DNA of 64,000 nt, from the NCBI RefSeq assembly GCF_022581195.2, contig NC_061473.1, positions 6,448,001 to 6,512,000 of the forward strand, in the 5' to 3' direction. Positions within the stretch are counted from its first letter, which is position 1; each line of letters starts with the position of its first letter. The notes under the pieces were generated by a model. The model did not search any database. It worked only from the letters and a program-made list of their open reading frames with translations, and was not told where the DNA came from. The translations under genes and the position numbers were made by a program. This DNA is from Helicoverpa zea. Lineage: Eukaryota > Arthropoda > Insecta > Lepidoptera > Noctuidae. Positions 12,000 to 24,719 of this stretch are shown piece by piece.

Positions 12000-12553
12000 C
12001 AGTTATTTAATGAAAAATTGTCATGATTGATATAATGAAATTGAAATGCGTGATTTGAGAATTTTGAGTTGAGCCATTAACATTTAAGGACATTAACATT
12101 TAATGGTTCAACCAAAACCCAAAAATAGATTACTGACTGTGATATTTTCTTTGAAATATGACGATAACGTATGTTTATTCTGACAAATAAGGCGTGAGAC
12201 ATCCTGCTCGTATTACTGAGCAAATATTCCTAATTGTTTGCAAATAATAAAGTAAAGCATTTCCTTGCTAGTTGTTTGAAAAACTTCTAAGATTCTTCTT
12301 AGTGTAGTGACGGCATTTGCTTTGTGAGAAATCTTTGCTTCTAAGTAGAAAGGAATATGCGTAATCGTCACTATTAAATATGTAAATAAAATGACGTACA
12401 GAGAATTTCTTCAATACATGTTCAACCTTAATACAATAGTAGAAGGTTAATGTTCTATTGGTATTTGACAGATTCGGGTAGGTTGACCTGTCTGTCTATA
12501 GGTACATTCAAGCTCGAAATATTTTATTCAAAGTCTGATACATCAGCAATTTT

Positions 12554-12680
12554 TAAACGTCAAAACAAAAGACAGTCGCAAAATGCACACCCTCTGCCAA
12601 TTCCTATGTATTTTTGCTGGGAAGAAGAAGTGGCGCAACAAACTGCAGCAACACATGTCTGTCTGTTAGGTTTAAAGAAC
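12554..12680 (+). repeat. Interspersed repeat 'F', copy 1
   Basis: Shares TTTTTGCTGGGAAGAAGAAG and GTGGCGCAACAAACT with 22842-22976 in the same orientation. Family unknown. Confidence 0.6.
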
Positions 12681-12737
12681 CAGATTTACCTATATAAAAC
12701 AGGTAAGCTATCATAAAAAGGTATCTATGTAGTCTTA

Positions 12738-12924
12738 CAGCCAGTTTCTTCATCAAAAGTTAAAGCCAAAGTAAAAGTCAAAGTAATGTCTAAAGTAAAA
12801 GTAACGGTCAAATTCAATTTTTCTATTAGTTTTGCTGTCACTTTAGCCTTGAAAAAACGTATTTGACCGTTACTTTTACTTTAGACATTACTTTAACTTT
12901 AACTTTTGATGAAGAAACTGGCCG
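12738..12924. mobile_element. MITE with TTA target duplication (PIF/Harbinger-like)
   Basis: A 187-bp foldback-type element with terminal inverted repeats of about 70 bp (CAGCCAGTTTCTTCATCAAA at the left; reverse complement with one change at the right). TTA precedes it (12735-12737) and follows it (12925-12927). A 3-bp TWA duplication is characteristic of PIF/Harbinger transposases. No coding capacity. Confidence 0.75.
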
Positions 12925-12927
12925 TTA

Positions 12928-15304
12928 GAGGTATATTTTTTTAATCCTTGAATATCCGCTCCAGGTTAAATTATTTCTCAACTAAATTGAGAAAGGCTAG
13001 ACAGATGTTGAGACAATTTCTTTTCACTTGCAAACAAAATCCTCAGTACATCTCCCCATTATAAATCTCAGTAGAACAATATGTAATTAAGCTACGTTGT
13101 ATAACCGCTCGTGTGAAGATGCGTTATGTAAGTCTGTGTGTGCGTAACGGTGTTGAACGATGATCGATAAGCCACACTGGCTTGGTTTCGATTTTTTTTA
13201 ATCGATTTGATTAATCGGTTCGTTTGCATGGCTTCGTTTTGTTGTGTTTTGCGGTTTTGATTTTGGTTTTTTGGGTGTGTTGTGCAAGGCTTTTTTATGT
13301 GTGTGTCGTGGGTTTTATCGAAAGGATACTATAATAAATAATAACTCGAAAGGATACTATGATACAATATTTATAATAAATGAGAAGTATATAAGATATA
13401 AAAGAAAGTCATGTTGGTCATACTACTTACTCGAAAATGGCTGAACTGTTCAAGCTGTAAATTAGAGAGGAAGTAGCTTAGACTCGAGAGAAGGACATTG
13501 GAGTTTTTTCACGATCCGGCTACTGGAAGCAGTTACCTCGGGACACGGGTGAAACTAATTTATTTTTATGATAAATGGGAATTAAAGTGAAAAATTGACA
13601 ATATTCAAAACTGGGAATGGCTAAAAACAGTTGCTCTTTTCATGAACTGTAAACTTCTTTCTCCTGTCGCATCATTCTTGTACCAAGCCTGTAAATTCGA
13701 CTAGAGCGAACGTATATGTCCATTACCAAAAATAAAACCACCACAAAGGTTCAAGCGCATACTTTTTACATCTCTAACATTGACATTAATATCGCTCTTA
13801 TATCTGTAATTGAGTTTTTTAATTACAAACCTTAATGTTTTCATAGACACGGCCGCTAGAAGAATCGTGTCAATGGCGGCAGTTCGCCACGCATAATTTA
13901 ATAGACCGTTGGCTTTTGAGATCGTCTGTTTTTTTTTGTTGTTTGGTATTAGAAATTTTTCTTTGGTAGGAGATAGTGTTTGTCAATTAATATTTTTTGT
14001 CGGTTATTCTTCTTTCGTGTTCATGACATGTCTTATAGTGAGACTACACTTTGTCAGCCCAATATGCCGCCACTGTGTCGGTTATTTGTACAAGATGTTA
14101 TAGAGGTAACTTATTGAAACTGTCCAGAGCGAGAGATCAATTTGAAAATTATATGTGCGGATTTGAGGAAATAAATTACTTATTATTTCTCATTTATGAT
14201 GAATGTACCCATGTACTTACCTATGTAAACTACTTTTCACAACGATTACATTAAAAAATATATGTATATTTTGTGTATGCTGCGTTCGTGTTCCGAATTT
14301 TCTAGTTCTGATCACAAGTTCAAGGGTGACATCACTAGTAGCTAAGCCAGCCCAAACATGTAACCAGATATACAAACTTGACCTCCATTCAACATGTCAC
14401 CGGAAATTAGATAACATAAACAATAAAAACTTCCTATTTCCGTTTGTCTATGCAATCACTTTCTTTGATTTCGCATAGTGTCCTTACAATGCGGAAAGAG
14501 GTATGCAACCTTGTTTTATTCGCCATAGAATTAAGAAAAAAAAAACACAAAGGGTTAGCTTATGGCCGGAACGGCAATCGATAATTTGTAAAATCTAGTG
14601 TTAATTTGAAATTCGAAACACGCATTGTCTCGGCGATCGCGTCCAATGTCATGATTCTAAATCCGAATTTGACACAACTGCTGTCACAGCGACACTCAAA
14701 AATGGTATTTAAATCTATAGGATTAATGTCGTCTTTCGTCTGACGGTAAGCCGCACGATTATGAAAGGTTTTCGCGCACGCGCCATTATTTGTGTTACTG
14801 GGTAAAGGGCAGACGTGCTGGGGTAAAACGATCTATTATGAAGCCGCGAAAAAACCACGTTTAACCTACCGCAAAGTTTAACCTACCCATGAAACGTCGC
14901 CGTGAATATTAAAAAAAATAATGGCTTTGTTTCGAAACCCTAATTGATCATTTAAATTTCGAATGTAGTGAGATGCTCGTTACATTGTAAGACTGTAAAC
15001 GATTCGATGCTATTCGTAATATAATCGATTTGATTCGATTTAACCGATGTCACAATTTTTATTGTTTGCTTAAGATATCGGGTGATTCTAGCTTTCTATC
15101 GATTGCTATATTTAATGTCGTCAAGTAATCGATTCTAAGGGACCTTTGGCTGACCTCATTGTTTCGGTCTTCGGACTTTTGAACTGAAAATCGATTACAA
15201 CGATGATTTGCAAGATTATTGTCCACGTAACTTTGATGCGATTATAATTGATATGGTTGGTTTTTCCGGGTAAACAACTATTATAGAGATGTTGATGTTA
15301 CTAA
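12928..15304. other. Non-coding DNA, little recognised
   Basis: A fragment resembling the 'GCTAGT-end' repeat is at 13455-13557 and ATCGAT clusters lie at 13185-13220 and 14995-15130. Short open frames at 13244-14478 lack any protein signature. Confidence 0.4.
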
Positions 15305-15375
15305 CACGGTGATGAAAAGTTGCAATCAGCGGCTAGCCTTAGGCTAGCCGCTGATTGCAACTTTTCATCACCGTG
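15305..15375. repeat. 71-bp perfect palindrome
   Basis: Two exact 35-base arms (15305-15339 and 15341-15375) surround a single T. The right arm is the end of the MITE at 15342-15671; the left arm is an inverted extra copy of that end. Confidence 0.92.
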
Positions 15376-15671
15376 ACTTTTTGTCACTGTCACCTGCTGT
15401 CACCCACGATGCGCTCACTGAATCTGTTCTTGGGTGACAAATCGTACATTTTTGTATGCCGGCTGATTGACAAAAAGGACCCAGTGAGCGGACTCCCATT
15501 GTAATGTACAGGGCGAGTGACAGTCACGTCGCTCTGGGATTGCCTGTTGGTGCAACTATTTGTCACCGTATTATCACGTCACCATAATGAGCGCACTCAG
15601 TATAGTTTTCATAGCACTTGACTAAGTGACAATAAGTCACGGTGACAAAAAGTTGCAATCAGCGCCCAGCC
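15342..15671. mobile_element. MITE with about 36-bp imperfect terminal inverted repeats
   Basis: The left end GGCTAGCCGCTGATTGCAAC pairs with the right end GTTGCAATCAGCGCCCAGCC, and the pairing continues through TCACCGTGAC. The interior is rich in GTGAC/GTCAC motifs. Target duplication is not clear because the left flank is an inverted copy of the terminus. Confidence 0.7.
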
Positions 15672-15976
15672 TAAAAACAAAAACAAACAAGATACGCAAT
15701 AAAATACGCAAAACAGACAAAAACATTGGCTTCGAGTAAAATGAAGATTGTAGAACTTACTCGACCCGAAATAAAAATAAAGTGAATGCATTTTTAAAGC
15801 GAAAACGAGTGTGATGTGTATATTTAAGCGAAGTTTATGGGAGGGACAACTAATATTTTTTTTGTTCTTTCTACACTTTAAGAGTATACTGCAAACTTTT
15901 AGTCGGCCGATAGTTTGTTTGGGCTCATAAATCTGTGTGAAGATGAATGGTAGTACGCACATTGCAAAGATCTGAC

Positions 15977-16120
15977 CGTCTTACCACAAAAACTTTTTAA
16001 CGTCAGTTTAAGACTTGTCTAAAAAATTGTCAAATTATGACGTTGACATATGGTTCATTTTGGAGCCACATTTTTTTTAGACAAGTGTAAAACAGTGGTT
16101 AAAGTTTTTGTAGTAAGGCC
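15977..16120 (-). mobile_element. MITE family 'M1', copy 1
   Basis: About 144 bp with terminal inverted repeats based on TTACYACAAAAACTTTTTAA. On the minus strand it begins GGCCTTACTACAAAAACTTT and ends GTAAGACGG, as do the copies at 30056-30201 and 59425-59571. No coding capacity. Confidence 0.8.
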
Positions 16121-16124
16121 ATGA

Positions 16125-18550
16125 GTGTCTAGTGCGAGTTTTGCAAGTTAAATTATAATACAACTTAATTAAGTAGTATTCATTTTTGACATGTTTATTT
16201 CATAAAGGCTGTCATCGGCACTTGGTCGTGCTATAAACGCGCTGACTTGCGAAATAGTATGCGTCATTATCCGGAAAAACTAATGAACATACTATATTCT
16301 AATCATGTTATGTAGCATACGACTCTTTACTTCAGCCAGGTTGTAATAACGTATCGAGCGGGTAAACTTACAAAACTCGGAATCAGCAATCAGGTATTTA
16401 GCCGTCACTAGACCGATTGAAAACTTTGATTGGAATCAAGATTTTCTTCAAGAAAATGTTTGCATCAACGGTCGGCCGACTGTTTATTCTGCAGTGTGTT
16501 GTTACTCTTACGGCTTTTGCCTTAAAAAGTATAATATCACCTTTTTGGTGAGATTATGAGTCACGGTCGGTTTGACCACCAAAACACAGAAATGGCAACA
16601 TTTTTCATATCATCGATTTTTTTTCTTTTTGAATTTGTATTTTTGGTGACTTGATCATCGTGTCTGTCAGCAGCGCTCTCCCTAAAGGGTATTGGCCTTT
16701 GATGACAGCGAAATCTCGAATTTTGGATGTTTTTTGGATTATTCCAGAATGTTCTATGTTAGTTTTTGGTCCTAAACCTTCTTACTTTTGCTATATTTCT
16801 AAATATTACAGTTGAAGTATCCAGCTTAACTTAATAATTTTATCATATTAGCCACATCTTTTTATGAATACTGTCAAATATCAAATATAGACAATCTCAA
16901 CATTGACTCAAATTAACTATTTATCAATGTAATAAGATACTGAAAATCTTTAAGCTGTGTCCTAATGGGTCCATGTTTATTGAAAACTATAAAATGTACG
17001 ACCTGTACAATATATGGAATGCTACTAAAGAATTTATTGAGTATTGAATTCTACCCTTTCTAAAATCTTATGTTCCATACCTTTCAGCAAAGCATTCATA
17101 GATGTTTATAATCTTTGTTATATTTTTACAACCTCTTTAAAAAACCACAACTAGTCTGGTTATACCTTATTACCTCACGATCACACCAGCAGTAAATCAA
17201 AAGAACTACATCTTGGGAAAGAAAGAATCATTAAAGTTGCATGCATTATTACTGCAGAACATTAAGCTATCACGAACTGTTACCTCATCATTTGTAGGCC
17301 AGCATTACATTATGTTTAATGCATCTCCATTTTGAAAGGTCACTGGAGCATTATTGATGTTTGGTTCATAAATATTTTGTAATGTTTACACGAAGATCGT
17401 TCATTTTGTAAAAGTTTTGACCTCATCGGTCAGAAATTCCCACGCAGATTTGAATTGTGGCAATCACTTTTGTTTTATTTGTGAGCATCAAAATTAATGT
17501 CTACTTACTTCATATAATTCTACCTAAATGTGGTCTTAATCGGTTATTCTATTGTTTTTTTTTTGAACGAGCCGATAAGTTTAAAACAGATGTGCCAATT
17601 TTCATGTAACTTATGAAGGTTTACCACTGGTAAACTACATCCAAATGTTGCCATTATGAAATATGGTTCGTATTTTCTGACCCCATATTGCGTGATCTCC
17701 GGCCCTTAGATGAACATCTGGAGTGCGACGATTACCTGCAAACCAGGTCATTGCCCTCTGATAATCATATGGGCATATCATCTACATCTTTCAAACAACA
17801 ATAAAGGTCTATAAATTAGTGCCATGCCAGGGACGTGTTTCATCAGGCATCAAGAAACTGGACTTGCTTCTTCAAAAAACACTGCAGCTTGTAGTCAATC
17901 ATATCTAAACCTATGTTTTGGAAAACCCATTCGATTGATTAGTGGAGCTGTTAGAAATACTAGAATTTTCAGTATCTTCATAATCAGAACCTAGGTTTAC
18001 GAAAGCCTAATCGATTGATCAATCGAGAAGAGAGAAGCATTGGAATTTTTTAGTATTTTCTGCTCTACATGAAGCCAATTTTATTTTCATTTAAAACCAG
18101 CAAGCAACAATTTGATAGCACAGTTTAAATATCTATCTAACATTTCCTTCCTAGATACCCATCAACCAATACTTCTAAAACCACACTTTTTTATCCCCAT
18201 GTAAGTCTCACTTACGTCAATCCTTATTTTAGATTCTCACGCAACAAGTAAAAACCGATTTTAATGTGTTCACCCTGCGAAGACTGTGTTTACATACTTT
18301 ATTGTTGATGTAGGTCAATGCCTCGAGGGTCCAATCTGACCTGAGGTTAAAATTAGCTCGTCGAAACATCTCCCTTTTCTTTTTGCAGCTAAATTTGTAT
18401 GAATGGAAATTGTTTTTGGGATTTGTCATGTGATATTTTGAGAAAATGTATGTCTTTATTTTTTGGTTCGTCCTGAAGGTTTCAAGTTTTGGATCGTATT
18501 TTTATAGAAATGCACTGTTTTTGGCTGGTCAGTACTGACATTTTCATTAC
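16125..18550. other. Non-coding DNA, nothing recognised
   Basis: No exon, RNA gene or clear repeat. Locally repeated TCGATTGATTAGTGGAGCTG-like phrases at 17930-18030 are a weak approximate tandem. Confidence 0.4.
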
Positions 18551-18748
18551 TCAGGCGCCAGTAGGTAAGTCTGACAATCAGTCTTACCTAGGGCTATTGA
18601 GTTGCCCGGGCAACTGGGTTGAGGAGTTCAGATAGACAGCCGCTCCCTGGAAAACACTGGTACTGAGCTGCATCCGGTTAGACTGGACGCCGACCACAAC
18701 ATACATAGTTAGGAAAAGGCTAGGCAAATGATGAATGATGAATGATGT
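18551..18748 (+). mobile_element. SINE-N, 3' part, with ATGAATG tail repeats
   Basis: Contains GCCAGTAGGTAAGTCTGACA, GTTGCCCGGGCAACTGGGTT and GCATCCGGTTAGACTGGACG and ends in three ATGATGA-type units. Confidence 0.8.
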
Positions 18749-21160
18749 TTAACATATGGGTGCTTATTATCCAAGTGGAAGTAGATAGTATCATCTATCT
18801 AAAGTACCTAATAATAAAAGTGAAAATGTATCTGTTGCTCAATACGTACAATTACAGATTGGCGTTGGCTGACATTTAGTGAGCGCTCTCAGGTAGCTCA
18901 GGCCAAGTTTAAATCAGAACCGGTCGAGTGGCGCCACGTGACATAACTAGTGTGATTAGAAAATCTTGTTTGTTGGTGGTGATATATATGAGTTTTTATG
19001 AGAATTCTCTTTTTTGTACCAGAAAAGTGTTTCCCGTTAATATATTTAGTTTGTAAAGGAGCGTCTGCTAATCTATTTTCTATAAAATGACGATTATTCG
19101 AGTAATTACTTACAACTAAAGGTTTTCCAAGACTTTCCAAGGCATGGAAGGATTCTTCCTAGAGTTAGGTCCCTTTTTTCAGGCGTCCAGGTCTGATATC
19201 AGAAGGTCATTTAGATAATCAAAACCTTTATTTTCGATATGAGTATTTCCAATTTATTAGGTACCTAGTTTCAGTTTCAATATCGTAGAATACTTTCAAA
19301 CGGAAAAATATTATGATAAAGTACCATATAGGTACCTATAAACTTAGTACATAATAATATTAAGTAAGTATTGCCCGCTCGTCCGCAAACTCGCAAAGCT
19401 TTACCCAACAGTCACGGTTCATAAATCCCACATAACAACAATATATAAGAAATCACAATTTCTCCTAGCTACTCGATCTACAGTCATTATGACGTAACTG
19501 GTATTGTCATGTCACTCGCACCCGTCACTCGGAACGGGAAGCGACGCGGTTGCATGCCAGTTTTTATTTATTTTTATTATTGTAGTGTAATGGATGATAT
19601 AATAATGTATTTTTGGAGTGCAGACTTTTGTAATTTTTAAAGACGATAATATGTAGTTGTATTTAAACAAAATTATGTTTAATCACTAGCACATCTATCG
19701 TAGAATATTACTAATATACTTTCCGCCTGCGGTTCCGCTAGTGACCTGTGGAAACTACCAAGTACATTCTTGTGAAGCCTATTTATGTTATGGGCTAATG
19801 TCTGGAAAATTAAATACTGTCAACAAAAAAAAAAACACCTAGTTAGAAGATAACATCTATTTAGTACTTACTTTCAAATACATTTTAATTTTATGATAAA
19901 TTGGCGAGCTGAAAACTATTTGTTAAGTTAACCTATTTATTAAAAAAACAATCAAAAAAAGTATTTTATCCATTTGAAAGCTATCTTTAAATTGATCAGC
20001 AATTAATAATTCAATTAATTTTATAAAATCTAAAAATAAATACATATTAAGAACACTTTTTATCACTCAAAACTTTTATTTTTATTGCTAACATGGCAGA
20101 GACTTCCTACTTATACTAATATATGACTTATGTACATACTTAAAACAATATAATGTTATATTATACATACACAGTAAATAGTTATTATGGGAACTTTTCG
20201 TCTGTATTTCCCATACGAGCATAGATATAAATAAGTATGTGTGTATTACGAAACTACTGGCATGTAATAGAAAATTAAAATATGTTTATTTTTGAGAATG
20301 TTTACATAATTTCACTTGATTGTTCTTTATTAGAATTCTCTGTTTGAGAAGTCAGTTAAAAACTAAGGTTTTTTTACTGAGAAAGCCATAAGCGTTCTTT
20401 GAGTTTTTGAAGGCTCTATAAATTGGAAGTGTATATCTATGTGATTATTTCGCCAAAGTTTTATAAGGTTCAAAAACTCCTTCAAATCACGATTTCAAAA
20501 CATTTTCAATAAATAGGTACAAAATGACTCATGTATCATTAAATGTTTTCGTACAACTAATATAAACAATATAATAAAAATCTCTCAATTCTCAGAATAC
20601 AAGCAAACACAGAGTTTATGTCACCTGCACACTTTATTACTATTTTCTTACCAACACTGATTTATTTGACATTTTAAAACGTATGACAAATAAATTAAAA
20701 ATATTTTATTAGTTTACCGTGAAGGAAAAATACGAGATAATGTTAATTTATAACGTTATTAAATAAATGAGTTTTTACCTTTTTTCTAATATTAACAATC
20801 GATTTTAAAGTCGAATTTGTTTTCTGTGTATTTTTTTTTAAATCGTATTTTTAACACACTTTTATTGCACCTGTCAACCGGTTATTACAAACAATACCCG
20901 TTGATATTATTGACATATTTTTATTGCTGTGTTAAAAGTCTATAATTCTGTGAAATCGCTATTTTATTCTATCGCGATCTTATTATATTTCTGGTGTATG
21001 AAATCATGTTAGGAAGCTTTAATATTATTTTTCTTCTGTCATTAATACCTACGTATTTTAAATGCATAATTATGAGACCAATTAGTGCCGTGTAAAGGTC
21101 ATATTGTAATGGGATTTCCCCATATCTTGACAAGTCACTGGTATTACGTATACCTATCTA
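18749..21160. other. Non-coding AT-rich DNA
   Basis: No supported gene. A small CG-rich patch at 19375-19565 contains TGACGTAA and CACTCGGAACGGGAAGCGAC but no splice donor or start context. Confidence 0.4.
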
Positions 21161-21164
21161 TTCT

Positions 21165-21340
21165 ATAATATTATAAAGCTTAACAGTTTGTTTTTCAAAC
21201 GCGCTTATCTCAGGAACTTACTTGTCCGATTAGCAAAAAACTTTCAGTGTAAGATAGCCCTTTTATCGACGAAGGGCTATGGGCTACTTTTTATAGAGGG
21301 TGTGCCGAGATGATACTACGGGAAGCGTTTGAAACTAATG
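21165..21340 (+). repeat. Interspersed repeat related to the 'CTACTGAACCGATT' class
   Basis: It contains AAACGCGCTTATCTCAGGAA, TTTCAGTGTAAGATAGCCC and GGGCTACTTTTTATAGAGGG, a familiar arrangement of degraded lepidopteran interspersed repeats. Confidence 0.4.
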
Positions 21341-21428
21341 GCCGAATGTAGTTTATATCTAATATTAAGAAAACATGTTCTATACTAAATATAGTATTGT
21401 CGTTTGTAACCGTGGTGAACTAAACATT

Positions 21429-21680
21429 ATAATATGTCCGTTTTTATGCAAAATGGAACCACTCGACAAATTTCATCTTTTTACTTTTTTTGAAGAATAC
21501 TAATGTAAAAGTGGTCTAAATTCTTATACAAAAAAGAACCACATGATTTCCCCCTTGGAAAGAAGGTATATTAAAATTTTGTATAAGAATTTAGACCACT
21601 TTTACATTAGTATTCTTCAAAAAAAGTAAAAAATGAAATTTGTCGAGTGGTTCCATTTTGCATAAAAACGGACATATTAT
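21429..21680. mobile_element. Foldback MITE with about 105-bp near-perfect arms
   Basis: The left arm (21429-21534) starts ATAATATGTCCGTTTTTATG; the right arm (21577-21680) is its reverse complement with very few differences. A 42-base loop separates them. Near identity of the arms suggests recent origin or arm-to-arm conversion. No coding capacity. Confidence 0.85.
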
Positions 21681-22220
21681 ATTGTAATTGTTCTGCATGC
21701 AATAAAATCTTAGTAGGTACAGTTAACTATCTAAACATTATATAACATTACTATTCTTAAACTACAATAATCAACACAATAAATTTTATATTTTATATCA
21801 CTATGACTTCGATATAAGGAAGTTTTTTGCACATCAGTTGTCCAATCTTATTCACGTTCCAATTCTCTTTGGAAACGAATTAATTGTAAAATTCTAGCGA
21901 GCAACTCGAGTATGTAATAAAAACCAGTTCATTATGATTATCTAGTTTACCCAGATTGTATCGGCATTGTGTAACAGATTATCCACTATGACCTAATAGG
22001 TCTGTGTAACTTCAAGAATTTCACCAGTCTGTAAAAGTATTAACAAATAGGGACTTAATTGCTGGTATGCCGCTAATTATAAAAAAATAGAAAATTGATT
22101 GTGGCTTGCGTTTATGTATTTATTAACTATAGCAAAAATCATCAAATGACCGAACTCTTTCGAACCATCCAGCAGCCCCGGGGCTTGCGTATATCTGCGC
22201 TCCATACGAAGGGTATACAA

Positions 22221-22623
22221 GGTGTGTCGTTCACAATCACATTAAATCCTATCGCATAAACTTTATGATACCTATTCTATGGCGAATTGTAAAAAATGTT
22301 TACCAATCCATCCAGTGGTTTGGCCACAGGAGTCATTTTTCGTTTTTATAATTTACAACATCATGTGTAAAGCAGAGATAAAGTTAGGAGTATCGAATGT
22401 TTTGATCAGTTGACAGCTGTCAGTTTTCAAAGAGAATTTCAGTTGTTTGTAATGACTGACGTTTATATGGTGTTCCAATTTTCGCACATTTTTATTCTAT
22501 TTACTTTGTTTGAAAAATTCATTTTTTTATTTTTACGTATTTTTCTGTTTTGTTTGTGTTAATGGACATATATTAACTAGTATATTATCGCATTTCATTT
22601 AATGTGATTGTGAACGACACACC
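22221..22623. mobile_element. Non-autonomous DNA transposon with about 27-bp terminal inverted repeats
   Basis: GGTGTGTCGTTCACAATCAC plus ATTAAAT at the left is mirrored by ATTTAATGTGATTGTGAACG plus ACACACC at the right. The pairing weakens inward (GCGATA patches). 403 bp, no open frame. Confidence 0.7.
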
Positions 22624-22841
22624 CGATATAAAAGGAACCTTTGTATATAAAAGGACTGTATATAAAGAAAAGATGTATTTTTTATTGGCTGTATTGCACC
22701 AATCGTATTGCGTTTAAGTCCCGATTATTTCTAAATATGTAAACAAATCCAAAAAACCTTTTATTTCACCAATCATTTCACAAGATTCAAACTTAAAATC
22801 ATGTATGTACTTTTTGAAAATTGGCTGTAGAACAGTCCTTT

Positions 22842-22976
22842 TTGAACGTCAAAATTTGCAAAAGACAGTCCCCAAAACGCCCACCCTTCACCACTTCCTA
22901 TGTGTTTTTGCTGGGAAGAAGAAGTGGCGCAACAAACTCCCCAGCAACACGTGTCTGTCTGTAAGTTAGAAGAACC
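22842..22976 (+). repeat. Interspersed repeat 'F', copy 2
   Basis: Same blocks and order as 12554-12680, slightly better preserved. Its short antisense open frame is incidental. Confidence 0.6.
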
Positions 22977-23435
22977 TTTCAACAATGTTTTCAACAGATC
23001 AATTAAAATCGAATAATTAAGTTATTAATTTTGCAGTTAATGACAAAAATATGTTAATTTAATTCTAGTTTCAATATTTGATGAATGAGCCTCATGTTGG
23101 CATGTTTTGTACCAACATAATGGATGTGCAATTAATATATTTTTTTAGGACATAGTGCCATATTTTATTCTTTTTTAATGATTATGTTATGTAATTAATT
23201 CGATGTTGTTTTAAGTTGTTCAAGGCCGAAAATATAACGGAAAACTGTATTCCTTTAATAGTTTTAAAGCTAGCTTTGACTATGTTGCAATGCCTTATCA
23301 AAATTACTCATATAAAATCATAATGGAATTTAACAGCGTGAAACCTGATAAAAATACTTATTTATACAAAGCATTACAATCTTCTCAAAACTTGACCAGA
23401 TAAAGTTCAGAAACAAACTTAAGATTGAACTCTAA

Positions 23436-23742
23436 CCTCCCCACTCAGAGACATTTACAGCCTTACTTATAAACGTGAATTAAATATAAGTAATACTTAA
23501 GGGCTATTTAAGAAAATTCTTTCTTATAAACGTTGCTTAAGCATGTCTTAACTAACATTTAATCACTACTTAAGACTTTAAGTAGTGATTAGTTAAAATG
23601 TTGCTTAGAAGGTGATTAGAGATTTTATAAGTAAGGGGGTAAATGATTACTTAAGTCACTCATTCATTAGTGACGGAATGTCATACAAATCCTTCACTAA
23701 GGAATGGCTTAAGTAATCATTAAATGTCTCTGAGTGGGGAGG
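23436..23742. mobile_element. MITE with TAA target duplication (PIF/Harbinger-like)
   Basis: A 307-bp element. CCTCCCCACTCAGAGACATT at the left and AATGTCTCTGAGTGGGGAGG at the right are exact inverted repeats. TAA lies immediately outside both ends (23433-23435 and 23743-23745). The interior carries a second hairpin around AATCACTACTTAAG and several AAGTAATCATT-type inverted motifs. Confidence 0.82.
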
Positions 23743-23899
23743 TAAGTATGTGTAACAAAAGGTCTTTTAATGAGATCATTAAATTCAACCAATAAATAAA
23801 CGAAATACACATAAAACAGACTTTTTCCACTACTCTAAAAACTAAAAAAAAACACCCAAAAACGGCTCAAAACATCTCAAAAACCGATACAAAGTTATC

Positions 23900-24010
23900 T
23901 TCTACCGTGACGTCACACCCAGTGAAAACGAAAGTGCTCAGAGAAGGAAAGTGGGCGAGCGCGCGCGCCACATTCGATTACGTAGCGAACTGACCTGAAT
24001 GTTTGAGCTG
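23900..24010. promoter_or_regulatory. CRE-containing GC-rich patch
   Basis: TGACGTCA at 23908-23915 is followed by GCGAGCGCGCGCGCCAC, much richer in CpG than the surrounding DNA. No start codon with donor follows. Possible promoter or enhancer; function is inferred only. Confidence 0.2.
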
Positions 24011-24489
24011 TAACGATTAATGGGCGCAGTATCGTGGAGTTTGATGTTATTATATCATGTCTTTGATATTTAGGTTATTTTTTTAGTTTTATGTAGGTCA
24101 AACTTGGGAAATAATGGGAAATGTTAATGATTTTTCCTAGTTACTGATTTAAGACTTTATTATGGAATCTTCTCATTTAACCATTTCTCATTAAATGGCC
24201 TATTTAACACTGAAAGAACTCAAATAGGTCCAGTAGTTCAAGCAAACGTTTTTCAGCTTTATAATTTAATTAAGATCACAAAAACACAATAAACGTTCGT
24301 TCGTCATCTTTCTAATGTAGTAATAAAAAAAATATGTCGAGAGATAGCGAAGCTAATTGTATAATAAACTAAAGCGAGTGTGTTTTATTTTTGTGAAAAC
24401 TACATTACTTTTTCACCATATATTATGTCGTTAAATGGTTTCAAGATACATCAATGACTACTATACGATTTACCGTTATTGGATCGATT

Positions 24490-24716
24490 TTTCTAGGTAA
24501 GACTGGTGTTAGACTTACTGGTTTCTGACCACCTGTAACGACTGCCAAGGATGTTCAATGACAACCGGGACCTATAGTTTATTGCGCCCTCCCACCCGCC
24601 TTATAAAGTACAAACAAACTTAGAAAAATTGCATTGTTACTTGCCTGGACTTGGAATCAAACCCGTGCTCATACTAAAGAGGTTGGTTCTTTATCCAGGC
24701 CGCCACGACTTTTTCG
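24490..24716 (-). mobile_element. SINE-N head and middle, minus strand
   Basis: On the minus strand it reads a tRNA-like head (GGCGGCCTGGATAAAGAACC), a B-box-like GGGTTTGATTCCAAG, then CCTTGGCAGTCGTTACAGGT and CAGAAACCAGTAAGTCTAAC. The 3' part is missing. Confidence 0.75.
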
Positions 24717-24719
24717 ATG

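Noticed and set aside
15609..15962. Minus-strand 117-codon frame
   Set aside because: Starts in unique AT-rich DNA and ends inside a MITE; no motif, Phe/Cys-rich low complexity.
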